From: Aeromicrobium panaciterrae
Lineage (GTDB): Bacteria; Actinomycetota; Actinomycetes; Propionibacteriales; Nocardioidaceae
Assembly: GCF_031457275.1 (NCBI RefSeq)
Contig: NZ_JAVDWH010000001.1
Location: 1,798,001 to 1,862,000 of the forward strand
Direction of reading: 5' to 3'
Length of the DNA stretch: 64,000 nt
A program made the translations under genes and the position numbers. The notes beneath the pieces were generated by a model, which had not been told where the DNA came from, made no database searches, and was given only the letters and a program-made list of their open reading frames with translations. Within the stretch, counting starts at the first letter, position 1. Every line of letters begins with the position of its first letter. This document shows positions 39,566 through 49,051 of this stretch, in pieces.

Positions 39566-39955
39566 ATGAGGGCTCTCGGGATCGCGCTGCTGTTGACGTT
39601 GGCGGCATGTTCGTCCGGGAGGTCCGACAGCAACGATCCGACACCTGCTGAGCTGCAACAGCAAGTCTGTACAGAGGTCCGAAAAGGCATCAACGCGTTC
39701 AACCGGCAGGACTACGCCGAGACCGTGCGCCATTTCGTGAAGGCCAAGAAGCCGGCGAAGATCAACGCGAAAGAAGATCCCGAGCCGGAGGCAGACGCCT
39801 TGCTCGATGCCGTCGAGTACTACGCCAATCTCGAGCCGGCCGCCTATCCGGAAGCGGCGCGCTCGTCAGAGCACTTCGCACGCAATAAGGCGATCACTCT
39901 GGGGCAGTGCACCGATGGCAGTCCCATTGACGAGCCGGACGAGACGCTGACCTAG
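39566..39955 (+). CDS. Small predicted lipoprotein
   Basis: A 129-residue protein with a lipoprotein signal: MRALGIALLLTLAAC with lipobox LAAC, the modified cysteine being C15, then a serine-rich spacer (SSGRSDSNDPTP). The mature part is helical and charged (TEVRKGINAFNRQDYAETVRHF) with two more cysteines (QVCTEV, GQCTDG) that could form a disulfide. It is attached outside the membrane by inference. The last 4 bp overlap the convergent P450 gene. The function is unknown. Confidence 0.82.
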   Translation: MRALGIALLLTLAACSSGRSDSNDPTPAELQQQVCTEVRKGINAFNRQDYAETVRHFVKAKKPAKINAKEDPEPEADALLDAVEYYANLEPAAYPEAARSSEHFARNKAITLGQCTDGSPIDEPDETLT

Positions 39956-41232
39956 AACGTGACGGGGAGTTCATCTACGCCGTACACGAATGACAGCTGA
40001 CGGAAGCTCAGCTCTTCTTGCGGCTTCGCCAATGCGAGATCCGGGAAGCGTTGGAACAGACGCGGGAGCGCTATGCGCAGTTCCATACGAGCGAGCTCGG
40101 CACCGATGCAGCGGTGGATGCCATGCCCGAATGCCAGGTGACCGCTCTCCGGCACGCGGTAGGGGTCGAACTCCTCAGGTCGCTCCCCCACGACCTTGGG
40201 ATCACGGTTCGCGCCACTCAGCGACGCAAGCACGACGTCGCCGGCCTTGATCTTCTTGCCGAACAGCAACATGTCCTGCTTGGCGAAACGAGGGAACGCG
40301 ACCTGCACGACTGACAGGTAACGGAGCAGTTCTTCGACGACCCGGTCAACGTCCTCGGGGGAACCGTTGCGGATCATGTCTGCGTACGCGGGGTCGCGCA
40401 GCAACACGATCGTGCCGAGCGCGATCATCCCGGCTGTGGTTTCGAACCCGCCCGTGAACACGCCGTCGGCGAGACCCGCGAGGTCGACGTCACTGATCAA
40501 GTCGCCCTCATCGAGCAGGATCTGCCCAATCAGTCCGGGACCCGGCTCCTTGCGCTGCTTGGCGACCGTCGCGAAGAGGAACTCGCGCTGCTCCGACACC
40601 GCACCAAAGGCCGCGGCGCCGCCATTGGTGGCGTCGAAGCGCGCACTGCCCAGCTTCTCGAACGCGTCTCGGTCCTCGTAGTCGAGTCCGAGGAGCGCAC
40701 AGATTGTCTGGAAAGGCACCGGGAAAGCAACGTGTTTGGCGAGGTCCGCGCCGGAGCCCTCTGCAGCCAATGCATCAAGTCGGCTGTCGACGATGTCGCT
40801 GATCATGGGCTCGAGGCGTGCCAGACGACGCATCGTGAACTCTGGGGTGACGATCTTTCGGAGACGGGTGTGCAGCGGCGGATCGGTGAATCCCAGACCG
40901 CCGATGTCATCAGACGTGGCTGGGCCGTCGCCGTGGAACATGTGGCGAATGTCGTTGGAGTACGAGTCGCGGTCCGTCAGGATCCGGCGCGATTCCTCGT
41001 ACCCGGTCACCAGGTAGATGTTGAAGTTGAACGGCAGATCGAGGCGATGCATCGGCGTCGTCTTGCGGATCTCAGCAATGCGCGGAACCGGGTCGAGACC
41101 CGTGCGCTGCAGCGGCACCTTTGTCTTCTCCGGGATGAAGGACAGGCGTGAAAGGTCAATCCCCTTCTTCTGAATGCGTCGCACAACGAGCTTGCCGACC
41201 CATCCGGCGACGCGAGATTTGACCTGAATCAC
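39952..41232 (-). CDS. Cytochrome P450
   Basis: A 426-residue soluble bacterial P450. The heme ligand is C375 in FGHGIHRCIGAEL, the ExxR pair is E301/R304 in EELLRYL, and the I-helix oxygen-binding motif is GGFETT (261-266). The GTG at 41232 is chosen: it gives a normal N terminus and TAGTTT lies 7 nt upstream; the longer frame is a cysteine/arginine shadow of the divergent permease gene. No ferredoxin or reductase gene adjoins it, so the electron donor must be elsewhere. The substrate cannot be told. Confidence 0.93.
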   Translation of the reverse strand: MIQVKSRVAGWVGKLVVRRIQKKGIDLSRLSFIPEKTKVPLQRTGLDPVPRIAEIRKTTPMHRLDLPFNFNIYLVTGYEESRRILTDRDSYSNDIRHMFHGDGPATSDDIGGLGFTDPPLHTRLRKIVTPEFTMRRLARLEPMISDIVDSRLDALAAEGSGADLAKHVAFPVPFQTICALLGLDYEDRDAFEKLGSARFDATNGGAAAFGAVSEQREFLFATVAKQRKEPGPGLIGQILLDEGDLISDVDLAGLADGVFTGGFETTAGMIALGTIVLLRDPAYADMIRNGSPEDVDRVVEELLRYLSVVQVAFPRFAKQDMLLFGKKIKAGDVVLASLSGANRDPKVVGERPEEFDPYRVPESGHLAFGHGIHRCIGAELARMELRIALPRLFQRFPDLALAKPQEELSFRQLSFVYGVDELPVTF

Positions 41233-41239
41233 GGAGTTG

Positions 41240-41245
41240 AAACTA
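41240..41245 (-). promoter_or_regulatory. -10-like hexamer of the P450 gene
   Basis: TAGTTT lies 7 nt before the GTG at 41232, fitting a leaderless start. Confidence 0.5.
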
Positions 41246-41330
41246 CACCGAGCGGTTGCGAGCCCGTGCCAACCGGTTAAAGGTGAGAACAACACGCGGG
41301 GCATCCCGCGGCTTATTGGGGGTAGCGGAC

Positions 41331-42746
41331 ATGAGCGTCGACACGGCAGGCAGCGGACAACAGGACACCACTCTTCGCAGAGTGATGGGTCCAAAGCTCC
41401 TGCTGCTGTTCATCGTCGGCGACATCCTCGGCACTGGCGTGTACGCGCTCACCGGACAAGTCGCTGCGGAAGTTGGCGGCGCTGCATGGCTGCCGTTCCT
41501 GGTGGCATTCATCGTTGCAACGCTGACGGCCTTCTCCTACCTCGAGCTCGTCACGAAGTACCCGCAGGCTGCCGGCGCGGCGCTCTACGTGCACAAGGCG
41601 TTCGGCGTCCACTTCTTCACCTTCATCGTCGCGTTCGCGGTGATGTGTTCGGGTATCACGTCAGCATCGACGGCCTCCCGTGCCTTTGCGGCCAACCTGG
41701 CGACGGGTATCGAATGGGAAGCCAGCAATACCCAGATCATGCTGATCGCCCTCGCCTTCATGACCCTGGTGATGGCCATCAACCTCCGAGGCGTCAGCGA
41801 GAGCGTCAAGGCCAATGTCGTACTGACTCTCGTCGAACTCTCCGGCCTGCTCATCGTGATCCTGATTGGCTTCTACGCAATCGGTGATGCCGACTTCAGT
41901 CGAGCGGTGGCTTTCGACACCCCGGACGACAAGAACGTGTTCCTCGCGGTGACTACTGCAACGTCGTTGGCATTCTTCGCGATGGTCGGCTTCGAGGACT
42001 CCGTGAACATGGCCGAGGAATGCCACGAGCCCGCCAAGATCTTCCCCAAGATGATGCTCACCGGGCTCGGCATCACCGGCGTCATCTACATCCTGGTGTC
42101 GATCTTCGCTGTCGCACTCGTCCCGGTTGGTGAGCTCGCAGCGAGCGACACTCCCCTGGTCGAGGTCGTCAAGGCCGGCGCACCAGACTTCCCGATGGAC
42201 AAGATCTTGCCGTTCATCTCCATGTTTGCGGTGGCCAACTCGGCACTCATCAACATGATGATGGCGAGCCGGCTCCTCTACGGAATGTCGCGTCAAGGCG
42301 TGCTGCCCAAGTCGCTTTCGAAGGTGCACCAGAAGAACCGGACTCCGTGGGCCGCGATCCTTTTCACCACAGCACTCTCGTACGGGCTGATCGCGTACGT
42401 GTCGAACGCCAGCGACGACGCCATCGCCGTACTCGGCGGGACGACTGCATTGCTGCTGCTTGGCGTGTTTGCTGTGGTCAACGTCGCCGTGTTGGTGCTG
42501 CGCTACGACCGTGTCGAACACGATCACTTCCGCACGCGCACCATGATCGCCGTCCTGGGCGCGATCACCTGTCTCTACTTGGTGACTCCGTTGTCAGGGC
42601 GCGATGGCGAGCAGTACGAGGTGGCAGGCATCTTGCTTGGAATCGGCCTGGTGCTCTCGGTTCCGATCTACCTGCACCGTCGTAGCCAGGGAGAAGACCT
42701 CGAGATCACAGATCCCGACGACATTCCCCCGCATGACATCCCCTAG
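41331..42746 (+). CDS. APC-family amino acid permease
   Basis: A 471-residue membrane protein with about twelve helices of the amino acid-polyamine-organocation family. The first-helix signature GDILGTGVYALTG and YPQAAGAALYVHKAFG are typical, as is GFEDSVNMAEECHEPAKIFP in helix 6-7. The ATG at 41331 is chosen because a GGGGG tract lies nearby upstream and the residues before it are unlike the family. It is divergent from the P450 gene. The amino acid carried cannot be told. Confidence 0.92.
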   Translation: MSVDTAGSGQQDTTLRRVMGPKLLLLFIVGDILGTGVYALTGQVAAEVGGAAWLPFLVAFIVATLTAFSYLELVTKYPQAAGAALYVHKAFGVHFFTFIVAFAVMCSGITSASTASRAFAANLATGIEWEASNTQIMLIALAFMTLVMAINLRGVSESVKANVVLTLVELSGLLIVILIGFYAIGDADFSRAVAFDTPDDKNVFLAVTTATSLAFFAMVGFEDSVNMAEECHEPAKIFPKMMLTGLGITGVIYILVSIFAVALVPVGELAASDTPLVEVVKAGAPDFPMDKILPFISMFAVANSALINMMMASRLLYGMSRQGVLPKSLSKVHQKNRTPWAAILFTTALSYGLIAYVSNASDDAIAVLGGTTALLLLGVFAVVNVAVLVLRYDRVEHDHFRTRTMIAVLGAITCLYLVTPLSGRDGEQYEVAGILLGIGLVLSVPIYLHRRSQGEDLEITDPDDIPPHDIP

Positions 42747-42758
42747 CCCAGTAGTCGA

Positions 42759-43787
42759 CTAACCCCGTGCTTCGCGCTCGCGTCGGCTCGACACGGTCAG
42801 GCTGACGATCGCCGTGATCGACAGGATTCCGACGATCACGCCGAGGCTCAGCAGTGTCGGGATCTCGGGTACGTCGATGTGCTTGCCGTCGTTGATGAAG
42901 GGCAACTCGTTGGTGTGCAACGCGTGCAGCACGAGCTTGACGCCGATGAACGCCAGCAAGACGGCGAGACCCTGCGACAGGTAGATGAGCTTCTTGAGCA
43001 GGTCGCCGAGCAGGAAGTAGAGCTGGCGAAGTCCCATCAATGCGAACACATTCGCCGTGAAGACCAGGTACGGCTCCTGGGTGAGGCCGTAGATCGCGGG
43101 GATCGAATCGAGCGCGAACAGCAGGTCGGTCGTGCCGAGCGACAGGATGACCAAGAACATCGGCGTGATGTAGGTCTTCTTGTTCTCCTTGATGAACAGC
43201 TTCAGACCGTGCCACTCGTTCTTGGTGTTGAAGAACCGGCGAGCAAAACGGACCACGCCGTTCTCGCCGTCGTCATCGTGGTCAGTGTCCTTGGCGAGAG
43301 TCCAAGCCGTCCAGAGCAGGAACGCTCCGAAGATGTAGAAGACCCACGAGAAGTTGTTGATCGCGACCGCACCGAGCGCGATGAAGATTCCGCGGAAGAC
43401 CAAAGCGATGATGATGCCGACGAGCAGAGCTTCCTGCTGGAGCTTCCTGGGCACCTTGAAGCTCGCCATGATGATCAAGAAGATGAACAGATTGTCGATT
43501 GACAGGCTGTATTCGGTGAGCCAGCCCGCGAAGAATTGCAGGCCGAAGTCGCCACCCTTGCCGGACACGTCGTGGTGAACCGTGACCCAGATGCCGAAAG
43601 CAATGGCCAGGCCGACATAGCCGGCGAGGTAGATCGCACATTCCTTGAGCGTGGGCTCGTGGGGTTTGCGGGCAACGACGACGACGTCGAACAGCAGAAC
43701 AGCGACGGTGACAGCGATGGTCACGAACCATTCGGTCTGCGACACCGACATGCTGACGTTCTCTGTTGCGGCTTGGGCTAGATACAC
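42759..43787 (-). CDS. TerC-family membrane protein (likely Mn2+ exporter)
   Basis: A 342-residue TerC-family protein with about nine helices; relatives (Alx, YkoY) export manganese. The conserved acidic helix motifs SLSIDNLFIF and GTTDLLFALDSIPAIYG are present. I place the start at GTG 43787, giving N terminus MYLAQAATENVSMSVSQTEW, because a GGAGG sits six bases upstream and is part of a riboswitch hairpin; the ATG at 43751 has a much weaker site. The yybP-ykoY aptamer upstream supports a manganese role. The stop lies 12 bp from that of the APC permease. Confidence 0.93.
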   Translation of the reverse strand: MYLAQAATENVSMSVSQTEWFVTIAVTVAVLLFDVVVVARKPHEPTLKECAIYLAGYVGLAIAFGIWVTVHHDVSGKGGDFGLQFFAGWLTEYSLSIDNLFIFLIIMASFKVPRKLQQEALLVGIIIALVFRGIFIALGAVAINNFSWVFYIFGAFLLWTAWTLAKDTDHDDDGENGVVRFARRFFNTKNEWHGLKLFIKENKKTYITPMFLVILSLGTTDLLFALDSIPAIYGLTQEPYLVFTANVFALMGLRQLYFLLGDLLKKLIYLSQGLAVLLAFIGVKLVLHALHTNELPFINDGKHIDVPEIPTLLSLGVIVGILSITAIVSLTVSSRREREARG

Positions 43788-43918
43788 GAGAGTCCTCCGG
43801 TCAGAGCCGGAGGTCTCTTCCGCCGCACCAATCTTGACTTCTGGCGGGCCCACAACACCGGGTGATTGCTGGGAACCACCGTGATGACGACGCTGTGATC
43901 GGGGAATACTCCCCTCCG
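43788..43918 (-). promoter_or_regulatory. yybP-ykoY (manganese) riboswitch controlling terC translation
   Basis: The minus-strand leader carries the family's conserved pieces in order: P1 5' strand CGGAGG (43918-43913) running into GGGGAGTA (43914-43907), GCGTCGTCATCACG in the middle (GTCGTCA 43891-43885), a CCGCC...GGCGG helix, and GAAGAGACC running into the P1 3' strand CCTCCG (43813-43808). This matches the layout GGGGAGUA / GUCGUCA / AAGACC known from Mn2+-sensing members. A competing hairpin downstream holds the Shine-Dalgarno sequence (separate entry). TerC relatives are classic targets of this riboswitch. Confidence 0.9.
43789..43818 (-). promoter_or_regulatory. Shine-Dalgarno-sequestering hairpin of terC
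   Basis: AGAG-A-CCTCCGG (43818-43807), loop CTCTGA, then CCGGAGG-A-CTCT (43800-43789): a stem of 7 + 4 bp with one A-A mismatch. Its 5' strand contains the aptamer P1 3' strand (CCTCCG), and its 3' strand contains GGAGG (43798-43794), six bases before the GTG start. Aptamer P1 and this hairpin exclude each other. Confidence 0.87.
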
Positions 43919-43942
43919 CGACACATTGTTGCAGCCAACCGA

Positions 43943-44701
43943 TCAGAGTGCCTCGTCGACCGCGTTGATCTCGAACGACATCGAGCGTGGCCACGGGCCA
44001 TCTGGCTCCAGCTCGGGATGCCCGAACGCGTCAGCCGGTGCGGTCTGCGGCTCGACACAGACCGTGTCGTTCGGGATGTCGTAGACGACCCACCAGGGCG
44101 ACGACGACGTCAAGCTGATGGACAGCGCGTTGGGCCATGTGAGCACGGGTGCGCCATTGAAACGGAAGCAGTCGTCCCACGGTCCCGCTGTCGGATTGAC
44201 GAGCCGTCCGGTGGGCAACGCATCGTCGCCCCGCTCCACCATCGCGTCAGGATCGAAGGTCAGGTGCACGTCGCCACCGACATCGAGACGCCTGCGGAAC
44301 CAGGGGTGCAAACCCATCGAGCACGGTAGGTCGGTGCCGTCATTCCAGCTGAGCGTCGTACGGATGCCACCTGGGAGGAGCTCGTATTGCAACGCTGCGA
44401 TGCCTGTGGTCGGCCACGGATCACCGATCTCGCACTGATAGATACCCTCGGCCGTACGTTCCCAGGCGACGTTTCGACCCAGTCCGTGGATCGCATTGCC
44501 GTCCTTGGCCAACGGCAACTGGTAGGTCTCACCGTTGACCGTCAGCAGGCCGTCGCGGACGCGGCCAGCCCACGGAACCATCGGGAAACTGCCGTCATCG
44601 GCGAGCAATTCGTGACCGTCGATGACCAGGGAGGTCAGTCGGGCGCCACGCGAAGGATCGATCGCAGCCTGGACTCGGCCATTGTCGAGGACGTCAGTCA
44701 C
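43943..44701 (-). CDS. Aldose 1-epimerase family protein
   Basis: A 252-residue galactose mutarotase-like protein interconverting sugar anomers. The family blocks include ARLTSLVIDGHELL near the N terminus, MVPWAGRVRDG, AIHGLGRNVAW, the histidine/tryptophan segment SMGLHPWFRR and a late acidic residue in VCVEPQTAPADAF. The GTG at 44701 is chosen since GGAGAC lies nine bases upstream and the longer frame runs into uvrB. It follows uvrB on the same strand after a repeat-bearing gap. Confidence 0.87.
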   Translation of the reverse strand: MTDVLDNGRVQAAIDPSRGARLTSLVIDGHELLADDGSFPMVPWAGRVRDGLLTVNGETYQLPLAKDGNAIHGLGRNVAWERTAEGIYQCEIGDPWPTTGIAALQYELLPGGIRTTLSWNDGTDLPCSMGLHPWFRRRLDVGGDVHLTFDPDAMVERGDDALPTGRLVNPTAGPWDDCFRFNGAPVLTWPNALSISLTSSSPWWVVYDIPNDTVCVEPQTAPADAFGHPELEPDGPWPRSMSFEINAVDEAL

Positions 44702-44718
44702 GCGACCAGTCTCCACTA

Positions 44719-44786
44719 CCGGTGGTCGGTTTCCGCTGGGGGCACCTCCCGCTTGCGGGGGCGGGACGAGCGAATGTATCGAGACC
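44719..44786. repeat. Short palindrome-bearing element next to the uvrB stop
   Basis: The plus strand reads GGTGGTCGG at the left, a hairpin CTCCCG-CTTG-CGGGGG in the middle and GACGAGCGAATGTATCGAGACC at the right, ending directly at the uvrB stop. The ends resemble a second class of short GGTGGTCG/GAGACC repeats I associate with Nocardioidaceae. The hairpin could also end uvrB transcription, but no T tract follows it. Confidence 0.5.
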
Positions 44787-46871
<2,085 letters not shown>

Positions 46872-46878
46872 GCCGTCG

Positions 46879-46901
46879 AGCCTACGTGGTGGCACTGACA
46901 A
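46879..46901 (-). promoter_or_regulatory. RecA-independent damage promoter (PafBC type) of uvrB
   Basis: Minus-strand TTGTCAGTG (46901-46893), exactly 8 nt, then TAGGCT (46884-46879), then 7 nt to the ATG at 46871. This matches tTGTCRgtg-N8-TANNNT at all positions. Confidence 0.85.
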
Positions 46902-46907
46902 AGCCTC

Positions 46908-46913
46908 TAGGAT
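46908..46913 (+). promoter_or_regulatory. -10-like hexamer of the TetR gene
   Basis: TAGGAT lies 7 nt before the ATG at 46921, fitting a leaderless start. It lies just outside the divergent uvrB promoter. Confidence 0.5.
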
Positions 46914-46920
46914 TGCGCTC

Positions 46921-47580
46921 ATGCCAGCATCGCAGCGTCGCGCAGAGCGCAAGCGCGAGATCCTCGATGCAACACGCGCACTGTTCGACGAGCGCGGCGT
47001 ACGAGACGCCCAGATTGAGGACATCGCCCAGGCCGTCGGCATCAACCGGGCGATCATCTATCGGCACTTCTCCGGCAAGGAGGAGTTGTTCGCCATGACG
47101 CTGGTGGACTACCTCGCCGAACTCGATCAGGCCTTGGCAGCAGCAGATGACCCGAGCACGTCGCCATCCGCAAGGCTCGAAGCGATCACCGACGCCTTCC
47201 TCGACTTCGGATCGGGGCTTCCCGCGTTCGTTGACTGCGCTCAGGCGCTGCTGCGGCGTCGTGGTGATGAACTGCTCGAAGAGGTCAGCGAGTCGGTCAT
47301 GCTCAAGCTCGGCGTCGGTATGACGTCGTGCCTGTCCCACGTCGTTCGCGTACTCGAAGCCGGCTCGGCCACAGGCGAGTTCCATGTACGCGACCCGTAC
47401 CTGCTGGCCAACATCTTCTATACGCAGGCGCTCGGCGTACTCAACCTTGCGACCCTGCAGCTGTCAGTACGCGGCGAGAACCCCGGACTGCCAGCTGTGG
47501 ACGCGGTGCCGTTCGACGAGGTGAAGGCCTACCTGCAGCGCGGCGCCGTGGCTATGGCCAGAGGCGACGCGCCGCAGTAG
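46921..47580 (+). CDS. TetR-family regulator
   Basis: A 219-residue TetR repressor. The N-terminal HTH reads RREILD-type [16 protein letters not shown]...[26 protein letters not shown], and the rest is the ligand domain. The ATG at 46921 is chosen from its TAGGAT spacing; upstream codons belong to the divergent promoter region. It is convergent with the thiolase gene and next to fatty-acid-type genes, so a lipid or acyl-CoA ligand is plausible but not shown. The GTTCWGAAC sites at 48933-49003 do not recur in its own promoter. Confidence 0.9.
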   Translation: MPASQRRAERKREILDATRALFDERGVRDAQIEDIAQAVGINRAIIYRHFSGKEELFAMTLVDYLAELDQALAAADDPSTSPSARLEAITDAFLDFGSGLPAFVDCAQALLRRRGDELLEEVSESVMLKLGVGMTSCLSHVVRVLEAGSATGEFHVRDPYLLANIFYTQALGVLNLATLQLSVRGENPGLPAVDAVPFDEVKAYLQRGAVAMARGDAPQ

Positions 47581-47581
47581 A

Positions 47582-48892
47582 TCAGGCTTCGAGGATTGCT
47601 ACGACGCCCTGGCCACCGGCTGCGCAGATCGAGATCAGACCGCGGCCTGAACCCTTCTCGTGCAGCAGTTTGGCGAGGTTGGCGACGATGCGGCCACCGG
47701 TTGCCGCGAACGGGTGAGCCGTTGCGAGCGATGAGCCCTTGACGTTGAGCTTCGAGCGGTCGATCGAACCGAGCGGCTTGTCGAGGCCGAGCTTCTGCTT
47801 GCAGAAGTCCGCGTCTTCCCACGCCGCGAGGGTCGTCAGCACCTGGCCGGCGAATGCTTCGTGGATCTCATAGAAGTCGAAGTCCTGGAGCGTGAGGCCC
47901 TGGCGCTCGAGCATGCGCGGTACGGCGTACGCGGGAGCCATCAGCAGGCCCTCGGCGCCGGATACGTAGTCGACAGCAGCTGTCTCGTAGTCAACGAAGT
48001 ACGCCAGCGGCGTCCAACCGTGCTTCTTGGCCTCATCATCCGAGGCGAGCAGCACCGCCGACGCACCATCCGACAGCGGCGTCGAGTTGCCAGCGGTCAT
48101 CGTGGCGCCTTCGCCACGACCGAAGACAGGCTTGAGCTTGGCCAGCTTCTCGACAGTCGAGTCGGGACGCAGGTTGTTGTCCTTCTCGACACCGAGGAAC
48201 GGCGTGACCAGATCGTCCTGCCAGCCCTCGTCGTATGACTTGGCGAGGTTGTGGTGCGACGTCGCGGCGAGCTCGTCTTGAGCCTCGCGAGTGATACCCC
48301 ACTCGAGGGTTGTGATGGCTTGGCTGTCACCCATCGACAGTCCGGTACGCGGCTCGGAGTTGCGCGGCTGGTCAGGCGCCAGGTGTGCCGGGCGAACCTT
48401 CAGCAGCGCGGCAACGCGGCCCTTGGTGTCCTTGGCGCGGTTTGCCTCGAGCAGGATCTTGCGGAGCTTGTCGCCGATGGCGAGCGGAGCGTCTGACGTT
48501 GTGTCGGTGCCGCCGGCGATGCCGGACTCGATCTTGCCCAGAGAAATCTTGTTGGCAACGAGAATCGCTGCCTGGATGCCGGTGTCACACGCCTGCTGGA
48601 CGTCGAACGCGGGCGTATCGGGCGACAGCTTGGAGCCGAGCACCGTCTCGCGGGCCAGGTTGAAGTCACGGCTGTGCTTGAGCACTGCACCTGCGGCGAA
48701 TTCACCGACGCGCTCACCTTCGAGCCCGTAACGAGTTACGAGTCCGTCCAGTGCTGCTGTGAGCATCTCTTGGTTGGATGCGTTGGTGTAAACGCTGTTG
48801 GAGCGAGCGAACGGAATGCGGTTGCCGCCAATCACGGCGACCCGTCGTACGGTCTGCTTCGCGGGTGCCTTTGTGGCCGGTGTCTCCGCCAT
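47582..48892 (-). CDS. Acetyl-CoA C-acyltransferase (thiolase, FadA2/FadI-like)
   Basis: A 436-residue thiolase. C102 in VQQACDTGIQ is the acyl-carrying cysteine, the HPFAATGGRIV segment holds the histidine, and C423 in SICAAGGQGV is the second catalytic cysteine. The ATG at 48892 is chosen since GAGGAG lies upstream; a longer frame is antisense to the reductase gene. It is divergent from the FabG4-like gene, the arrangement fadA2/fabG4/htdX that I recall from M. tuberculosis Rv0241c-Rv0243. Confidence 0.93.
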   Translation of the reverse strand: MAETPATKAPAKQTVRRVAVIGGNRIPFARSNSVYTNASNQEMLTAALDGLVTRYGLEGERVGEFAAGAVLKHSRDFNLARETVLGSKLSPDTPAFDVQQACDTGIQAAILVANKISLGKIESGIAGGTDTTSDAPLAIGDKLRKILLEANRAKDTKGRVAALLKVRPAHLAPDQPRNSEPRTGLSMGDSQAITTLEWGITREAQDELAATSHHNLAKSYDEGWQDDLVTPFLGVEKDNNLRPDSTVEKLAKLKPVFGRGEGATMTAGNSTPLSDGASAVLLASDDEAKKHGWTPLAYFVDYETAAVDYVSGAEGLLMAPAYAVPRMLERQGLTLQDFDFYEIHEAFAGQVLTTLAAWEDADFCKQKLGLDKPLGSIDRSKLNVKGSSLATAHPFAATGGRIVANLAKLLHEKGSGRGLISICAAGGQGVVAILEA

Positions 48893-48932
48893 GGCGGTCT
48901 CCTCAGGTCTTCTCAGTGTTCGTGTGCGAGTT

Positions 48933-48941
48933 GTTCTGAAC
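48933..48941. promoter_or_regulatory. Candidate operator GTTCTGAAC (site 1)
   Basis: A 9-bp palindrome (GTTC-T-GAAC) in the divergent promoter region between the thiolase and reductase genes. Its exact reverse complement occurs at 48995, so one dimeric regulator could bind both. The regulator is unknown. Confidence 0.45.
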
Positions 48942-48994
48942 GTGACGAGCGCCGCATACCCTGTTGGTGGACTGGCGCTGATAGCGACGTTACA

Positions 48995-49003
48995 GTTCAG
49001 AAC
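48995..49003. promoter_or_regulatory. Candidate operator GTTCAGAAC (site 2)
   Basis: The second copy, 62 bp (about six helical turns) from site 1, on the reductase side. The equal palindromes on the same helix face would suit looping or cooperative binding that controls both divergent genes. Confidence 0.45.
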
Positions 49004-49051
49004 GGCATTCCAGATACCCACGGTATCCGAGAGATAGGACACACCCAAGCC

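Noticed and set aside
43788-43818. The terC leader hairpin as a Rho-independent terminator
   Set aside because: No T tract follows, and the stem holds the ribosome-binding sequence, which fits translational control.
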